This document shows, piece after piece, positions 41,997-51,172 of a stretch of 64,000 bases of DNA (positions within the stretch are counted from its first letter, which is position 1; each line of letters opens with the position of its first letter). The stretch spans positions 15,131 through 79,130 of the forward strand of contig DASVDH010000012.1 in the NCBI GenBank assembly GCA_036381195.1, written 5' to 3'. A program made the translations under genes and the position numbers. Under the pieces are notes generated by a model. It saw only the letters and a list, made by a program, of their open reading frames with translations. It searched no databases and was not told where the DNA came from. Source of the DNA: RSA9 sp036381195. Lineage in GTDB: Bacteria; Gemmatimonadota; Gemmatimonadetes; Longimicrobiales; RSA9.

Positions 41997-44561
41997 TCAC
42001 CGCTGCACGGCCACGCGCCGGCGCGTGCTCCCGACCCCGTCCGAAAAGACCAGCTCGAGCTCGGCCGCGCTGCTCCGCACCAGCGCCGTGCCGCTGCGGG
42101 CGAACGAGAGGATCTCGCCCGTCCCCGGGTCGCGGACCACGGCCAGCGGGAACGCGGCGGCGTTCCAGCGGACGCGGACATCGCCGGAGGCCACCGCCTC
42201 CGCCATCGGCGCGGGTGAGACTCGCGCCTGCGCGAGCGTGCGCGCGCGCTCGGCGGCCGGCGCGCCGGGGCCGGTCAGCCGGAGCCGCGCCAGCCGCTGC
42301 GGCTGAGCCAGCGAGGCGGGCAGCGCGAACGCGAAGTGCCGCGCGTCACGCGGACCATGCCCCGGCGCTTCGCCGGCGAAGGAGAGCTCGAACAGGACGC
42401 CGCCCGCTGCGTCCAGTCCCTGGAGCGTATAGGGTCCGGGCGCGGCAGGCAACGCGGGCCGCGTCTCGGCCTCGAATGCCGGCTCGAGCACGAGCGTGCG
42501 GCCGTCCATCCGGCCCCAGACGACGAGTGCCGGCTCCCGGGCGGCGGCGTACGCCGGCCGGGCCGCCGCCTCATTCTCGCGGAACTGAAGCACGGCGCGG
42601 AACGTGTAGTCGCTGATCCACTCGGGCGAGCAGTACGACATCAGGTCGACATGGGTCGTCGGCCGCGTGATCTCGCCCGTGGCCACGTCCAGCCCGTAGA
42701 CGCCGATCGACCCGTTCGGGTACGGGTAGGCCGGGTCCGGGTTGGCCGGGTCCCCGCAGTCTACGTGCAGCCGGCCGAAGTTGTGGCCCCACTCGTGCGC
42801 GGCGGTCCACGCGCCGCAGGCGTCCAGCCCGATCGCGACCGGGAACCCGACGTAGCCCAGGCCACAGTACGGCGAGGTGCCGGCGATGGGGAGCACGCCG
42901 TAGTAGTACTCCTGGCGTCCGTCGGCGGTGCGGAGCGCGCGGATCTCGCTGATGATGGTCTGCCACGCCGAATCCGTGCTCGTCGTCGTCACGCTGCTCG
43001 TGAACGGCTCGCTGCGCACGGCCGCGTTCGCGCCGGGCAGCGGGAAGACCTTCAGCGCATTGACGAGGTAGCTCCCCGCGTTGCCGTCGTTCACGTTCCC
43101 GGTGACCGTGCTCGCGCCCATGATGCGGACGGGGACGAAATAGACCTGGAACGGCGGCAGCGACCGCACGTCCAGCGGGAGCACCGCGCCGGCGGATGGG
43201 AAGGTGTTGTTGCTGTCGTCCCCTTCCGGCACGTCGTCGTTCGGGTCCACCGTGACGCGGATCCCGAGTCCGGGCGCGATCATGGCGCCGGGCACCCGCA
43301 GATTCCACGAGCTGCTGAAGGCCCCCTCGTCCATCGCGGTGGGCACCGAGGCCGACGGCGCGGGGATCGTGTCGCTCGCGATCAGCGTCGTGCCGTCGAA
43401 GAACTCGACGTACACATCGGGCTGCACCGACCTGGCCTCGGTCGCGACCACGAAGACGCGCAGGTAAGCATCGCGGCCGGCAACGAGGGGCACGTCGCGC
43501 GCGAGCGTCTGCGTGCTCTGGACCAGGTAGACGCCGGCAATGGAGAGGTCCATGGGGTCCAGCGCCGTCGCGCTGAACACGACGGGTGGCAACCCTGCCG
43601 GGCGCGCCGTGACGCTGTTGGGCCCCGGCGTCAGCCCCAGCGTCAGCCGGGTCGAGGCCGTGCCGGCCGCGTCCGTGATAGATGTCGCCGGATCCACCCA
43701 CCCGCCCCCGGCGGTGACTTCCCACTCGACCGCGATCCCGGCGATGCCGTTGCCGTGCGCGTCCGCGACCTTCACGACGAGCGGCTGCTCGAGCTGCAAG
43801 CCCGCCGGTCCGGCTTGCCCATCGCCCGACGCCGGGGACGCAGCCGCGGGCGGGCCGGGCGCCGCCGCCGCCGTGAACACCGTGAAGATCGACTGGTTGG
43901 CCGAGGCCGTGACGCGCTGCTCTCCGGCCCGCGTGCCCAGCGTCCAAACTGCCTGCGCGCGCCCGTTCGCGTCGGTCGTCTCGCTGCTCGGGCTGACGCT
44001 GCCGCCGCCCTCCTCGACCAACCAGCTCACGTTCGTGCCCGCGATCGGGTTGCCGTACGCATCCACGACCTCGACCACCAGCGGCGCCGCGAGCGGCTCG
44101 CCCACCGTCGCCGCCTGTCCGTCGCCGGAGATCCGCCTGACCGAGGTCGGCGGGCCCGGCTCCGCCCGGGCCGAGAACACGACCGGATCGAGCCCCCGCA
44201 CGGTCGCCGTCGCCGTTTGCGGGCCCGCCGTCGTACCGAGCGTCCAGGTCGCGCGCGCGATGCCGTCCAGCCCGGTTCGCGCCACGGCGGGTTCGACCGA
44301 TCCGCTGCCGGCCCCGACGGCGAACGCGACCTCCACCTCCGGCACCGGGTTGTCGAACCGGTCCGTGACCAGCACGGCCAGCGACTCCGGCGTACGCTCC
44401 GCGACGGTGCCGGCCTGGTCGGCGCCCGCCATGATGCGGCTCGCCGCGGGCTCGACCGGGACGACCCTCAGGGGGGAAGACTCCTCGCCGCACGCGCCCA
44501 GGACGAGCAGCGCGATGGCGGCCATCGTGTGTTCGATCGGTCGCTTCGTGGTTCGGATCAT
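41997..44561 (-). CDS. Big-domain metzincin-type zinc metalloprotease lipoprotein
   Basis: An 854-residue lipoprotein (lipobox LGAC, Cys24). Three Big-1 (invasin-like) Ig domains follow at about 38-133, 138-235 and 242-335; each repeats VVEVVDAYGNPIAG-like and ATWTLGTTAGPQTATATV-like blocks. A CARDB-like domain lies at about 340-460. The catalytic domain then shows HEWGHNFGRLH (His589, Glu590, His593, His599), the metzincin zinc motif, with Met-turn LMSYC (Met641). The last 200 residues are beta-rich. It should act at the cell surface as a secreted protease. It is followed upstream on the same strand by a barrel-like protein gene. Confidence 0.87.
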   Translation of the reverse strand: MIRTTKRPIEHTMAAIALLVLGACGEESSPLRVVPVEPAASRIMAGADQAGTVAERTPESLAVLVTDRFDNPVPEVEVAFAVGAGSGSVEPAVARTGLDGIARATWTLGTTAGPQTATATVRGLDPVVFSARAEPGPPTSVRRISGDGQAATVGEPLAAPLVVEVVDAYGNPIAGTNVSWLVEEGGGSVSPSSETTDANGRAQAVWTLGTRAGEQRVTASANQSIFTVFTAAAAPGPPAAASPASGDGQAGPAGLQLEQPLVVKVADAHGNGIAGIAVEWEVTAGGGWVDPATSITDAAGTASTRLTLGLTPGPNSVTARPAGLPPVVFSATALDPMDLSIAGVYLVQSTQTLARDVPLVAGRDAYLRVFVVATEARSVQPDVYVEFFDGTTLIASDTIPAPSASVPTAMDEGAFSSSWNLRVPGAMIAPGLGIRVTVDPNDDVPEGDDSNNTFPSAGAVLPLDVRSLPPFQVYFVPVRIMGASTVTGNVNDGNAGSYLVNALKVFPLPGANAAVRSEPFTSSVTTTSTDSAWQTIISEIRALRTADGRQEYYYGVLPIAGTSPYCGLGYVGFPVAIGLDACGAWTAAHEWGHNFGRLHVDCGDPANPDPAYPYPNGSIGVYGLDVATGEITRPTTHVDLMSYCSPEWISDYTFRAVLQFRENEAAARPAYAAAREPALVVWGRMDGRTLVLEPAFEAETRPALPAAPGPYTLQGLDAAGGVLFELSFAGEAPGHGPRDARHFAFALPASLAQPQRLARLRLTGPGAPAAERARTLAQARVSPAPMAEAVASGDVRVRWNAAAFPLAVVRDPGTGEILSFARSGTALVRSSAAELELVFSDGVGSTRRRVAVQR

Positions 44562-44617
44562 GGGTCTCGCTCCAGCGCGTGCGGGTGGCGTGAATCGCGT
44601 GGCTGACGCACGCGGGT

Positions 44618-45148
44618 TCAGAAGCCGAGGCCGAGCGAGAGCCGCGGCACGTGGAAGCGGAACGGCTCGGAGACGTCATCCTCGCCGTACTCGCCCGTGA
44701 GATCGCTGAATGCGAGCGCGACCCTGAAGGCGCCCAACCGGACCGCCATCATCGCGCCCGCGAGGACGCCCCCGGCATCCCGCTCGATCCCGGACCAACC
44801 CTCCTCGGAGTACAGTCCGTAGCCGCCGAACGCGGCCAGCTCGAGCGGGCCGGCCGTGACGAGGCGCACGGCCAGCCCCCCACCCGCGAGCAGGGACTCG
44901 TAGTCTCCGCCGGTGCCGACCATCCCCAGCGCCAGCACGGAGACGCGACGGTACCCGACCTGGAGGAGCCCGCCGCCCGCGTAGTGCAGCCGATCGACGT
45001 CCGTGCCGATGGAGCCCAGCGCGAGCGCGCGCGCGTGGACATCGCCGTCGCCTCGCTGCCGGCCGGGCGCCTCCTGCGCGGCGAGCTCGGGCGCCGCGGC
45101 GAGCAACGCGACGACTGCGAAGAGACACGGCCGGATGCATTGAAACAT
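44618..45148 (-). CDS. Small outer-membrane beta-barrel-like protein
   Basis: A 176-residue protein with a signal peptide (CLFAVVALLAAAPELAAQEA, cleavage near residue 24). The rest alternates hydrophobic and polar residues with Gly-rich turns (HYAGGGLLQVGYRRVSVLAL, LLAGGGLAVRLVTAGPLELA) and ends in a terminal Phe (LSLGLGF), the signature for barrel insertion by BamA. No enzymatic motif. It lies 56 bp upstream of the metzincin lipoprotein gene in the same direction, so they may be cotranscribed, but their relation is unknown. Confidence 0.62.
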   Translation of the reverse strand: MFQCIRPCLFAVVALLAAAPELAAQEAPGRQRGDGDVHARALALGSIGTDVDRLHYAGGGLLQVGYRRVSVLALGMVGTGGDYESLLAGGGLAVRLVTAGPLELAAFGGYGLYSEEGWSGIERDAGGVLAGAMMAVRLGAFRVALAFSDLTGEYGEDDVSEPFRFHVPRLSLGLGF

Positions 45149-45523
45149 CGTGGTCTCCTCGGGACTGGGATGGGCTGAGACGGGTGCGGCCGACGGGTTT
45201 TCCTCGCCACGGTGATGGCTGCGGCGAGCCGGGGAAGGGAGGCGGCCTCACGCGCGGCGTGGACGCCAGCCGACGCGGGCCACGACGCGGCCGCGCGGGA
45301 CAAATCTGGCGCCGCCCCCGCCGCCCTCGCAAGATGCGCGGCACGCAGCCGGCGGTGCGGCCACCCGGCCCGTGGACACGACCTTGCCCTGAAGGCCCAA
45401 TCTTGATTATCGTTTAACCCGGTCCTCCCGGGCTCGACGCCCTCTCCCCACCACGCCTGCCGGTCAAGGGCGACGAGACTTCCGCCTGCCGGCGTGTCGT
45501 TCCGAACCGCTCCGGAGGCCCCC
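45149..45523. other. Divergent intergenic region (375 bp)
   Basis: No gene seen. It separates the minus-strand barrel-protein gene from the plus-strand DUF898 gene. It contains the plus-strand promoter at 45384-45413. The AT-rich core is about 45399-45418 (AATCTTGATTATCGTTTAAC). Confidence 0.5.
45384..45413 (+). promoter_or_regulatory. Promoter for the DUF898 gene
   Basis: TTGCCC (45384-45389), an 18-bp spacer, then TATCGT (45408-45413). Predicted start about 45420, leaving a leader of about 100 nt. The -35 box is identical to the one at 58134. Confidence 0.5.
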
Positions 45524-46501
45524 TTGCCAAATATCGTCCGCCGCATCGGTTGCCGGGGTCGTGGCGACGACCTCTTCCTCCTCTCCATCGGCAATCTCCT
45601 CCGCACCATCCTGACGCTCGGCATCTACGAGCCGTGGGCCCGGACGCGCGTGCGCCGGTACCTGTGGAGCGCGGTCGAGTTCGGCGGCGAGCCGTTCGTC
45701 TATCACGGAACCGGCAAGGAGCTCTTCATCGGCCGCATCAAAGGCACGCTCCTCATCTGGGGCATCTTCTTCCTCGCGGGAGCGATCGCCGCGGGCATCG
45801 GGTTCGCGTTCGGACCCGCTGCGGTCGAGAGCGGCGTCATCGAGCTGATCCTCTGGCCGTTGCTCGCCGCGGGATTCGCCGTACTGTTCTCCGTCGCGAT
45901 CGTCGGTGCGCGCCGCTACCGCATGAGCCGCACATCCTGGCGCGGCATCCGGTTCTCGTTCCGCGGGAGCTGGAGGCAATACCTCCCGATCCTCCTGAGC
46001 CGCGCGCTCGTGCCACTCACGTTCGGCCTGGCCTACCCCTTCGTCTACATCCGGGAGGCGCGCTTCATCATCACGGGAACGCGCTTCGGCAACACGCCGT
46101 TCGCCTTCGATGGCTCCGGCCGCGACCTCTTCGGCCCCTGGCTCAAGGCGCTGGTCCTCACGCCGCTCACGCTCGGCCTCTACTGGTTCTGGTTCGCCGC
46201 CGAGCGGCACCGCTACGTGTGGGGCCACACCCGGTTCGGCGACGCCCGGTTCATGTCGGCCGTCGATGGCCGCGGCTTGCTCGGCCTGTGGCTCGGCAAC
46301 CTGCTCCTGCTCGTCATCACGCTCGGCGTCGCCTGGCCGTTCGTCACGATCCGGCGCCTCATGTTCCTGACCGACCACCTGGTCGTCGTCGGCGCACCGG
46401 ACCTGGACGCCGTCGTGCAGGACGCGCAGGAGGCTTCGGCCGCGGGCGAGGGCGTGGCCGCCGCGCTGGACTTCGACACGGATCTCGGGCTCGCGATCTG
46501 A
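45524..46501 (+). CDS. DUF898 (YjgN-like) membrane protein
   Basis: A 325-residue polytopic membrane protein. It shows the repeating DUF898 pattern in which each module pairs a hydrophobic helix with a YxPW or YWFW border: LLRTILTLGIYEPWARTRVR, YHGTGKELFIGRIKGTLLIW, LTPLTLGLYWFWFAAERHRY and LLLLVITLGVAWPFVTIRRL. Function unknown. The start chosen is TTG at 45524, because GGAGG stands at 45514-45518 with ideal spacing; a GTG at 45494 would add ten residues without a ribosome binding site. It is followed by an M48 peptidase gene, a common pairing for DUF898. Confidence 0.82.
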   Translation: MPNIVRRIGCRGRGDDLFLLSIGNLLRTILTLGIYEPWARTRVRRYLWSAVEFGGEPFVYHGTGKELFIGRIKGTLLIWGIFFLAGAIAAGIGFAFGPAAVESGVIELILWPLLAAGFAVLFSVAIVGARRYRMSRTSWRGIRFSFRGSWRQYLPILLSRALVPLTFGLAYPFVYIREARFIITGTRFGNTPFAFDGSGRDLFGPWLKALVLTPLTLGLYWFWFAAERHRYVWGHTRFGDARFMSAVDGRGLLGLWLGNLLLLVITLGVAWPFVTIRRLMFLTDHLVVVGAPDLDAVVQDAQEASAAGEGVAAALDFDTDLGLAI

Positions 46502-46540
46502 GCCGCCACCCCCTGCGCGACGCGAGCCGATCCTCCGACC

Positions 46541-47638
46541 ATGGACGAACCCTCTCAGCAGACCCGCTGGCCCGGCTGGTACTACGACGGCCGCACCGCT
46601 CGCCGGGAGCCCGTCACCGTGATGATCGGCCCGGGCGGCATCGGGCTCCTGGGCGAGGACGGCCGGGTCCGGTTCTGGCCGTTCGAGGAGCTGCGCCAGA
46701 CGCAGGGTGCGTTCGCCCACGAGCCCGTTCGCCTCGAGCGCGGCGACGAGGCGCCCGAGGCCCTCGTCGTGGATGACCGCGCGTTCCTCAGCGCCCTCCA
46801 CGCGGCCGCGCCCCGGCACTCCAGCCGCTTCCGGCGGCCCCGTCAGTTCGGGCGGCAGGCCCGGCTCGCCACCGCCGGGACGGTCGCCATCCTGGGCGCC
46901 GCCCTGGCCACGTACCTCTGGGGCGTGCCCGCGCTCGCCGCGCACCTGGCCGACAACGTCCCGGCCGCCTGGGAGGAGCGCATCGGCGAGCAGGCCGCCG
47001 CGGAGCTGACCGCCGGCCTCGGCCGGTGCGAGGACCCGGCGCTGCAGCGCGCGATCGAGCAGATGGCCGCGGCGCTGGCGCGAGCAGCCGGCCTCTCGCC
47101 CGATGCGTTCCGCATCCACGTCGCGGACGACGCGCTGGTGAACGCGTTCGCGCTGCCCGGCGGCACCATCATCCTCTTCCGCGGATTGATCGAGCACGCG
47201 GAAACGCCGGACGAGCTCGCCGGCGTGCTCGCCCACGAAATGCAGCACGTCGCGCTGCGCCACTCCACCCAGGCGCTGCTGCGGGAGCTGCCCGTCCGCA
47301 TCCTGATCGCCGGCCTGGCCGGTGATGCGCCCACGCTCGGCCAGGCGCTCCACGCGGCCGCGACGCTCCGCTCCCTCCACTTCAGCCGCGAGGCGGAGCG
47401 CGAGGCGGACCGCGCCGCCGTAGCGATGCTGGCCGCGGCGGGCGCCGACCCGCGCGGCCTCGCCGCGTTTCTCACCCGCCTCGAGCGGGAAGACGCCGGC
47501 GTGCCGGCGTACTTCTCGACCCACCCGCCGACCCGCGAACGCGTGACCGCGCTCGCGACGCTCGCGCCCGCCCCCGACCCCGCCGCGGCCTGGCCCTCCA
47601 TCGCCGACTGGGAGACGATCCGGCACTCCTGCCGGTGA
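46541..47638 (+). CDS. M48-family membrane metallopeptidase
   Basis: A 365-residue protein. An N-terminal PH-like cytoplasmic part (about 10-90, WYYDGRTARREPVTVMIGPG) precedes one membrane helix (about 106-128). The peptidase domain (about 145-345) has LAHEMQHVALRHSTQ (HExxH, near 230) and FSREAEREADRAAVAMLAAA supplying the third ligand, plus STHPPTRERV. These fit M48 (HtpX/BepA-like) metallopeptidases involved in envelope quality control. The GGTI block with VNAFALPGG before HExxH is typical. The gene starts 39 bp after DUF898 and is probably cotranscribed with it. Confidence 0.87.
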   Translation: MDEPSQQTRWPGWYYDGRTARREPVTVMIGPGGIGLLGEDGRVRFWPFEELRQTQGAFAHEPVRLERGDEAPEALVVDDRAFLSALHAAAPRHSSRFRRPRQFGRQARLATAGTVAILGAALATYLWGVPALAAHLADNVPAAWEERIGEQAAAELTAGLGRCEDPALQRAIEQMAAALARAAGLSPDAFRIHVADDALVNAFALPGGTIILFRGLIEHAETPDELAGVLAHEMQHVALRHSTQALLRELPVRILIAGLAGDAPTLGQALHAAATLRSLHFSREAEREADRAAVAMLAAAGADPRGLAAFLTRLEREDAGVPAYFSTHPPTRERVTALATLAPAPDPAAAWPSIADWETIRHSCR

Positions 47639-47759
47639 GGCCGGCCCACCCGGGTCACCGCCGGGTTGAGCCGCGCGTTGCTCCACCGACCGTGGTCCCG
47701 TTCGGGCCGGCTCGACGACGGCGTCGCACCGGCCCGGCGCCTCTCCGGGCCGGCCCTGC

Positions 47760-47825
47760 CCGTAACGGCCGTTACACGACCGTTACGTCCGTGTGATCGG
47801 GGCCGTGACGCGGCCGTGCGATCTT
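47760..47825 (+). promoter_or_regulatory. Candidate Pho box and -10 element upstream of the phosphate island
   Basis: CCGTTAC is repeated exactly 11 bp apart (47769-47775 and 47780-47786), flanked by CCGTAAC (47760-47766) and CCGTGTG (47789-47795). Direct repeats with 11-bp period are the hallmark of PhoB/PhoP operators. A GATCTT at 47820-47825 could be the -10. The porin start is 53 bp further on. Confidence 0.5.
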
Positions 47826-47877
47826 CGAGCACGATCCACGACGCTGTCGATCGCGTTCCCGAAGCCGGGATTGACGC

Positions 47878-49014
47878 ATGCACCGCTCTGCAGGGGGCTT
47901 GCTGGGCTCACTCGCCGTCATGCTCACGACCATCGCGCCGACGCCGGCCGCGGCACAGGAAGCGCCGGTGCCGCTGCGCGTGCGCCTCGGCGGGCAGGCG
48001 CAGATCCAGTTCAACACGACCAGCGTGCATGAGGACGACGTCGCGCCCTTCCTCGACCCGGACGAGGATGTCCCCGGCTCGACCTTCGAGACGCGCCGCA
48101 TCCGGCTGAGCGTGGAGGCCGCGGTCGCGGACTGGATCACGGGCCGCATCCAGCCGGACTTCGCGCTCGGCGATCTCGACCTCGCCGACGCCTGGCTGAA
48201 CTTCGCCTTCGACGAGCGCGCCGAGCTCCGCGTCGGGCAGTTCAAGAAGCCGTTCAGTCTCCTCTTCCTCACCAGCTCCTCGCTGATCCTGCCGATCGAG
48301 CGGGGCCTGCGGATCCGCCGGCTGCCGGAGGCGCTCCTCGCCGAGGGCAGGGTCGGCACGATCCTGGACGAGGCGGCCGTGCTGGGGGAGGAGCAGCAGA
48401 TGCTGGACGCGCTCGGCTACCTCGGCCGTGAGATCGGCGCCGCGCTGCATGGCCGGCTCGGCCGCTTCGGCTACGAGGCCGGCGTCTTCAACGGCGAGGG
48501 GGAGGACGAGCTGGACGGGAACGACCCGAAGTCCGTCGCCGGCCGGGTCGAGTACAGGCTCGAGGGGCGGCCGGCGCGCGTGGGCCTGGCCGCCAGCTAC
48601 CGCGAGACGCGGGCGTCGCTCTTCGGCGGTCCGCCGCGCGGGCTCGAGGGCATCGTCTTCTCGGTCGATGGCGAGTGGGGCGACTTCTTCCGGCCTGGCC
48701 TGCACGTGCTCGGCGAGCTCGTCCTGGGCGAGAACCTCGTGGACGGCAGCGGCCTGTGGGGCGCGCAGGTCTGGCTCGCGCTGTTCCGCGCGCGCGGCGG
48801 CGGCCGTGTCGAGGCCATCGAGCCCATCGCCCGCATCAGCTACGGCAACGCGTCGGATGCGGAAGGCGACGACGGCTGGCTCCTCACGCCCGGGATCAAC
48901 GTCTACCTCTTCCGCCGCAACAAGGTGTCGCTCGACTGGGATGTGTACCTGCCGGGCGGCGACCCGGGGGATGCGGAGCACGCGCTGCGCGCGCAGGCGC
49001 AGCTCTACTTCTGA
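47878..49014 (+). CDS. Phosphate-selective porin (OprO/OprP family)
   Basis: A 378-residue outer-membrane barrel. The signal peptide ends near AAAQEA (about residue 26). The body has RLRVGQF-like strands: TRRIRLSVEAAVADWITGRI, ADAWLNFAFDERAELRVGQF, KKPFSLLFLTSSSLILPIER and GLHVLGELVLGENL. It terminates in Phe (AQLYF), as barrel proteins do. OprO/P porins let phosphate or polyphosphate cross the outer membrane under phosphate limitation. It stands 45 bp before pstS and behind a candidate Pho box, which supports the phosphate assignment. The ATG at 47878 has no strong ribosome binding site. Confidence 0.85.
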   Translation: MHRSAGGLLGSLAVMLTTIAPTPAAAQEAPVPLRVRLGGQAQIQFNTTSVHEDDVAPFLDPDEDVPGSTFETRRIRLSVEAAVADWITGRIQPDFALGDLDLADAWLNFAFDERAELRVGQFKKPFSLLFLTSSSLILPIERGLRIRRLPEALLAEGRVGTILDEAAVLGEEQQMLDALGYLGREIGAALHGRLGRFGYEAGVFNGEGEDELDGNDPKSVAGRVEYRLEGRPARVGLAASYRETRASLFGGPPRGLEGIVFSVDGEWGDFFRPGLHVLGELVLGENLVDGSGLWGAQVWLALFRARGGGRVEAIEPIARISYGNASDAEGDDGWLLTPGINVYLFRRNKVSLDWDVYLPGGDPGDAEHALRAQAQLYF

Positions 49015-49058
49015 ACGGCCTGCCCGCCGGCGCGGGCGGCCCGAGCCCGGAGAAGACG

Positions 49059-50042
49059 ATGATGGCTCCTGAAACCGTACGGCGCAGGCGGACGACGCGG
49101 GGCGTGGGGATCGGCGCGCGTCACCTCGCGGCGATCCTTGCCCTCGCGGGGTTCGTCGTGGCCTGCGGCGGCGAGCGGGAGGGCGCGGGCGGCGGCGCGA
49201 TCATCGTGGACGGCTCCAGCACCGTCTACCCGCTCACGGAGGCCGTCGCCGAGGAGTTCGGCATCGCGCAGCGCGGCAGGACGGAGGTCACGGTCGGGCT
49301 CTCCGGCACGGGCGGTGGGTTCCAGCGCTTCTGCGCGGGAGAGACGGACATCAGCAATGCATCGCGCCCGATCGATGATGCGGAGCGGGAGCAGTGCATG
49401 ATCAACGGCGTCCGGTTCCTCGAGCTCCCGGTCGCGTACGACGGCCTGTCCGTGGTCGTGCACCCGGACAACACGTGGGTGGACTGCCTGACCGTTGCGG
49501 AGCTGCGCCGCATCTGGGAGCCGGGCAGCACCGTGCGGAGCTGGGCCGACGTGCGGGAGGGGTTCCCGCAGGAGCCGCTCCGGCTCTACGGCCCGGGCAC
49601 CGATTCCGGCACGTTCGACTACTTCACGGAGGCCATCGTGGGCGAGGCCGGCGCCAGCCGCCCCGACTACACGCAGAGCGAGGACGACAACGTGCTCGTC
49701 ACCGGCGTCGCCGGCGACCCCGGCGCGCTGGGTTACTTCGGCTACGCGTACTACGGCGCGAACCAGGACCGGGTGAAGCTGGTGGGCGTGGACGCCGGCA
49801 ACGGCTGCGTGCGGCCGACGCCGGAGACGATCCGCCGCGGCACCTACGACCCGCTCTCGCGCCCGCTCTTCATCTACGTGAACCGCGAGTCGCTCGCGCT
49901 GCCGGAGGTCGCGGCCTTCGTGCGGTTCTACATGGAGAGCGCACCGCAGCTCGCGGCCGAGGTCGGCTACGTGCCGCTCGGCGAGCCGGACTACCGGGCG
50001 AACCTGGCGAAGGTCGCGGAGGCGGCCGGTGACGGGGCGTGA
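49059..50042 (+). CDS. pstS: Phosphate ABC transporter substrate-binding lipoprotein PstS
   Basis: A 327-residue periplasmic binding protein. After a basic N-terminus comes the hydrophobic leader with lipobox VVAC (about residue 32). The mature part starts IIVDGSSTVYPLTEAVAEEF, the phosphate-binding SST-Y-P loop, then LSGTGGGFQRFCAGETDISN, FELPVAYDGLSVVVHPDN-like and YGPGTDSGTFDYFTEAI, all PstS hallmarks. Start at ATG 49059 (a second ATG follows directly at 49062) after CGGAGAAG. The last 14 bp overlap pstC. It delivers phosphate to PstCAB. Confidence 0.92.
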   Translation: MMAPETVRRRRTTRGVGIGARHLAAILALAGFVVACGGEREGAGGGAIIVDGSSTVYPLTEAVAEEFGIAQRGRTEVTVGLSGTGGGFQRFCAGETDISNASRPIDDAEREQCMINGVRFLELPVAYDGLSVVVHPDNTWVDCLTVAELRRIWEPGSTVRSWADVREGFPQEPLRLYGPGTDSGTFDYFTEAIVGEAGASRPDYTQSEDDNVLVTGVAGDPGALGYFGYAYYGANQDRVKLVGVDAGNGCVRPTPETIRRGTYDPLSRPLFIYVNRESLALPEVAAFVRFYMESAPQLAAEVGYVPLGEPDYRANLAKVAEAAGDGA

Positions 50043-51135
50043 GGACGAGCTGAGCCGGGGAGGTCGCGGGGGCCGCGGTCAGGCGGGCGAGGACCCGGAC
50101 GGGGCGCCGCGTGCCGGGCACGCGCGGGCGGCGCCCGCCGCGCGCCCGCCCTTCCGCAGTCTGCCCCATGCGCCGGCCACGCCGGCCGCCGCGTTGGGCG
50201 CGGGGCCGGGGCCTGCCGAGCCCGTCGCGCCACGCGCGCCGTTCGCTGCCGCGCCGCGCCGGCGGCGGCAGGAGCGTGCGGTCGCCGTGGCGCTGGCGCT
50301 CTGCAGCGCCGTCTCCGTCCTGACGACGGTCGGCATCGTCGCGGTGCTCGTCGTCGAGGCCGCGTCCTTCTTCGCCGAGGTCTCGCCCCTCGAGTTCCTG
50401 ACCGGTACGCGCTGGACGCCCATGTTCCGGCCCCAGGAGTTCGGCGTGCTGCCGCTGCTCTGTGGCTCGCTGCTGGTCGCGGCCGGAGCCGCGCTCGTCG
50501 CGCTGCCCATCGGCCTCGCCAGCGCTATCTACCTGAGCGAGTATGCGCACCCGCGCGTGCGCCGCGTCCTCAAACCCTCGCTCGAAGTGCTGGCCGGCGT
50601 CCCGACCGTCATCTACGGCTACTTCGCGCTCACGTTCGTGACGCCCCTGCTGCGCCAGGTCTGGCCGGGGACGCAGGTATTCAACGCCGCGAGCGCCAGC
50701 ATCGTCGTCGGCATCATGATCATCCCGATGGTCTCCTCGCTGGCGGAAGATGCGATGAGCGCGGTGCCCCGCTCGCTGCGGGAGGCCGCCTACGCCCTGG
50801 GCGCGACCAAGCTCGAGGTTTCCACGCGCACCGTCGTGCCGGCCGCGCTCTCCGGCATCCTCGCCGCCTTCATCCTCGCACTCTCCCGTGCGATCGGCGA
50901 GACGATGATCGTCACCATCGCGGCAGGCGCCACGCCCAACCTCACGCTGAACCCGCTCGAGGGCGTGCAGACCATGACCGCCTACATCGCGCAGGTCAGC
51001 CTGGGCGAGACGCCGTTCGGCACCATCGAGTACCGCACCATCTTTGCCGTCGGGCTCGCCCTGTTCGCCATCACGCTGCTCATGAACGTGGCGAGCATGC
51101 TGGTGCTGCGCAGATTCAGGGAGGTGTACGAGTGA
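50029..51135 (+). CDS. pstC: Phosphate ABC transporter permease PstC (long N-terminal extension)
   Basis: A 368-residue permease. An unusual Pro/Ala/Arg/Gly-rich cytoplasmic leader of about 80 residues precedes six membrane helices. FGVLPLLCGSLLVAAGAALV and ASAIYLSEYAHPRVRRVLKP come first, then LEVLAGVPTVIYGYFALTFV, and the coupling loop EAAYALGATKLEVSTRTVVP with the conserved EAAxALGA. GTG at 50029 overlaps the end of pstS by 14 bp. A later start near the first helix (about residue 80) cannot be excluded. With PstA it forms the membrane channel. Confidence 0.9.
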   Translation: MTGREDELSRGGRGGRGQAGEDPDGAPRAGHARAAPAARPPFRSLPHAPATPAAALGAGPGPAEPVAPRAPFAAAPRRRRQERAVAVALALCSAVSVLTTVGIVAVLVVEAASFFAEVSPLEFLTGTRWTPMFRPQEFGVLPLLCGSLLVAAGAALVALPIGLASAIYLSEYAHPRVRRVLKPSLEVLAGVPTVIYGYFALTFVTPLLRQVWPGTQVFNAASASIVVGIMIIPMVSSLAEDAMSAVPRSLREAAYALGATKLEVSTRTVVPAALSGILAAFILALSRAIGETMIVTIAAGATPNLTLNPLEGVQTMTAYIAQVSLGETPFGTIEYRTIFAVGLALFAITLLMNVASMLVLRRFREVYE

Positions 51136-51172
51136 CCGGGAACCGGGCTCCGGGTCGGGAAGGAGGGGTTGC

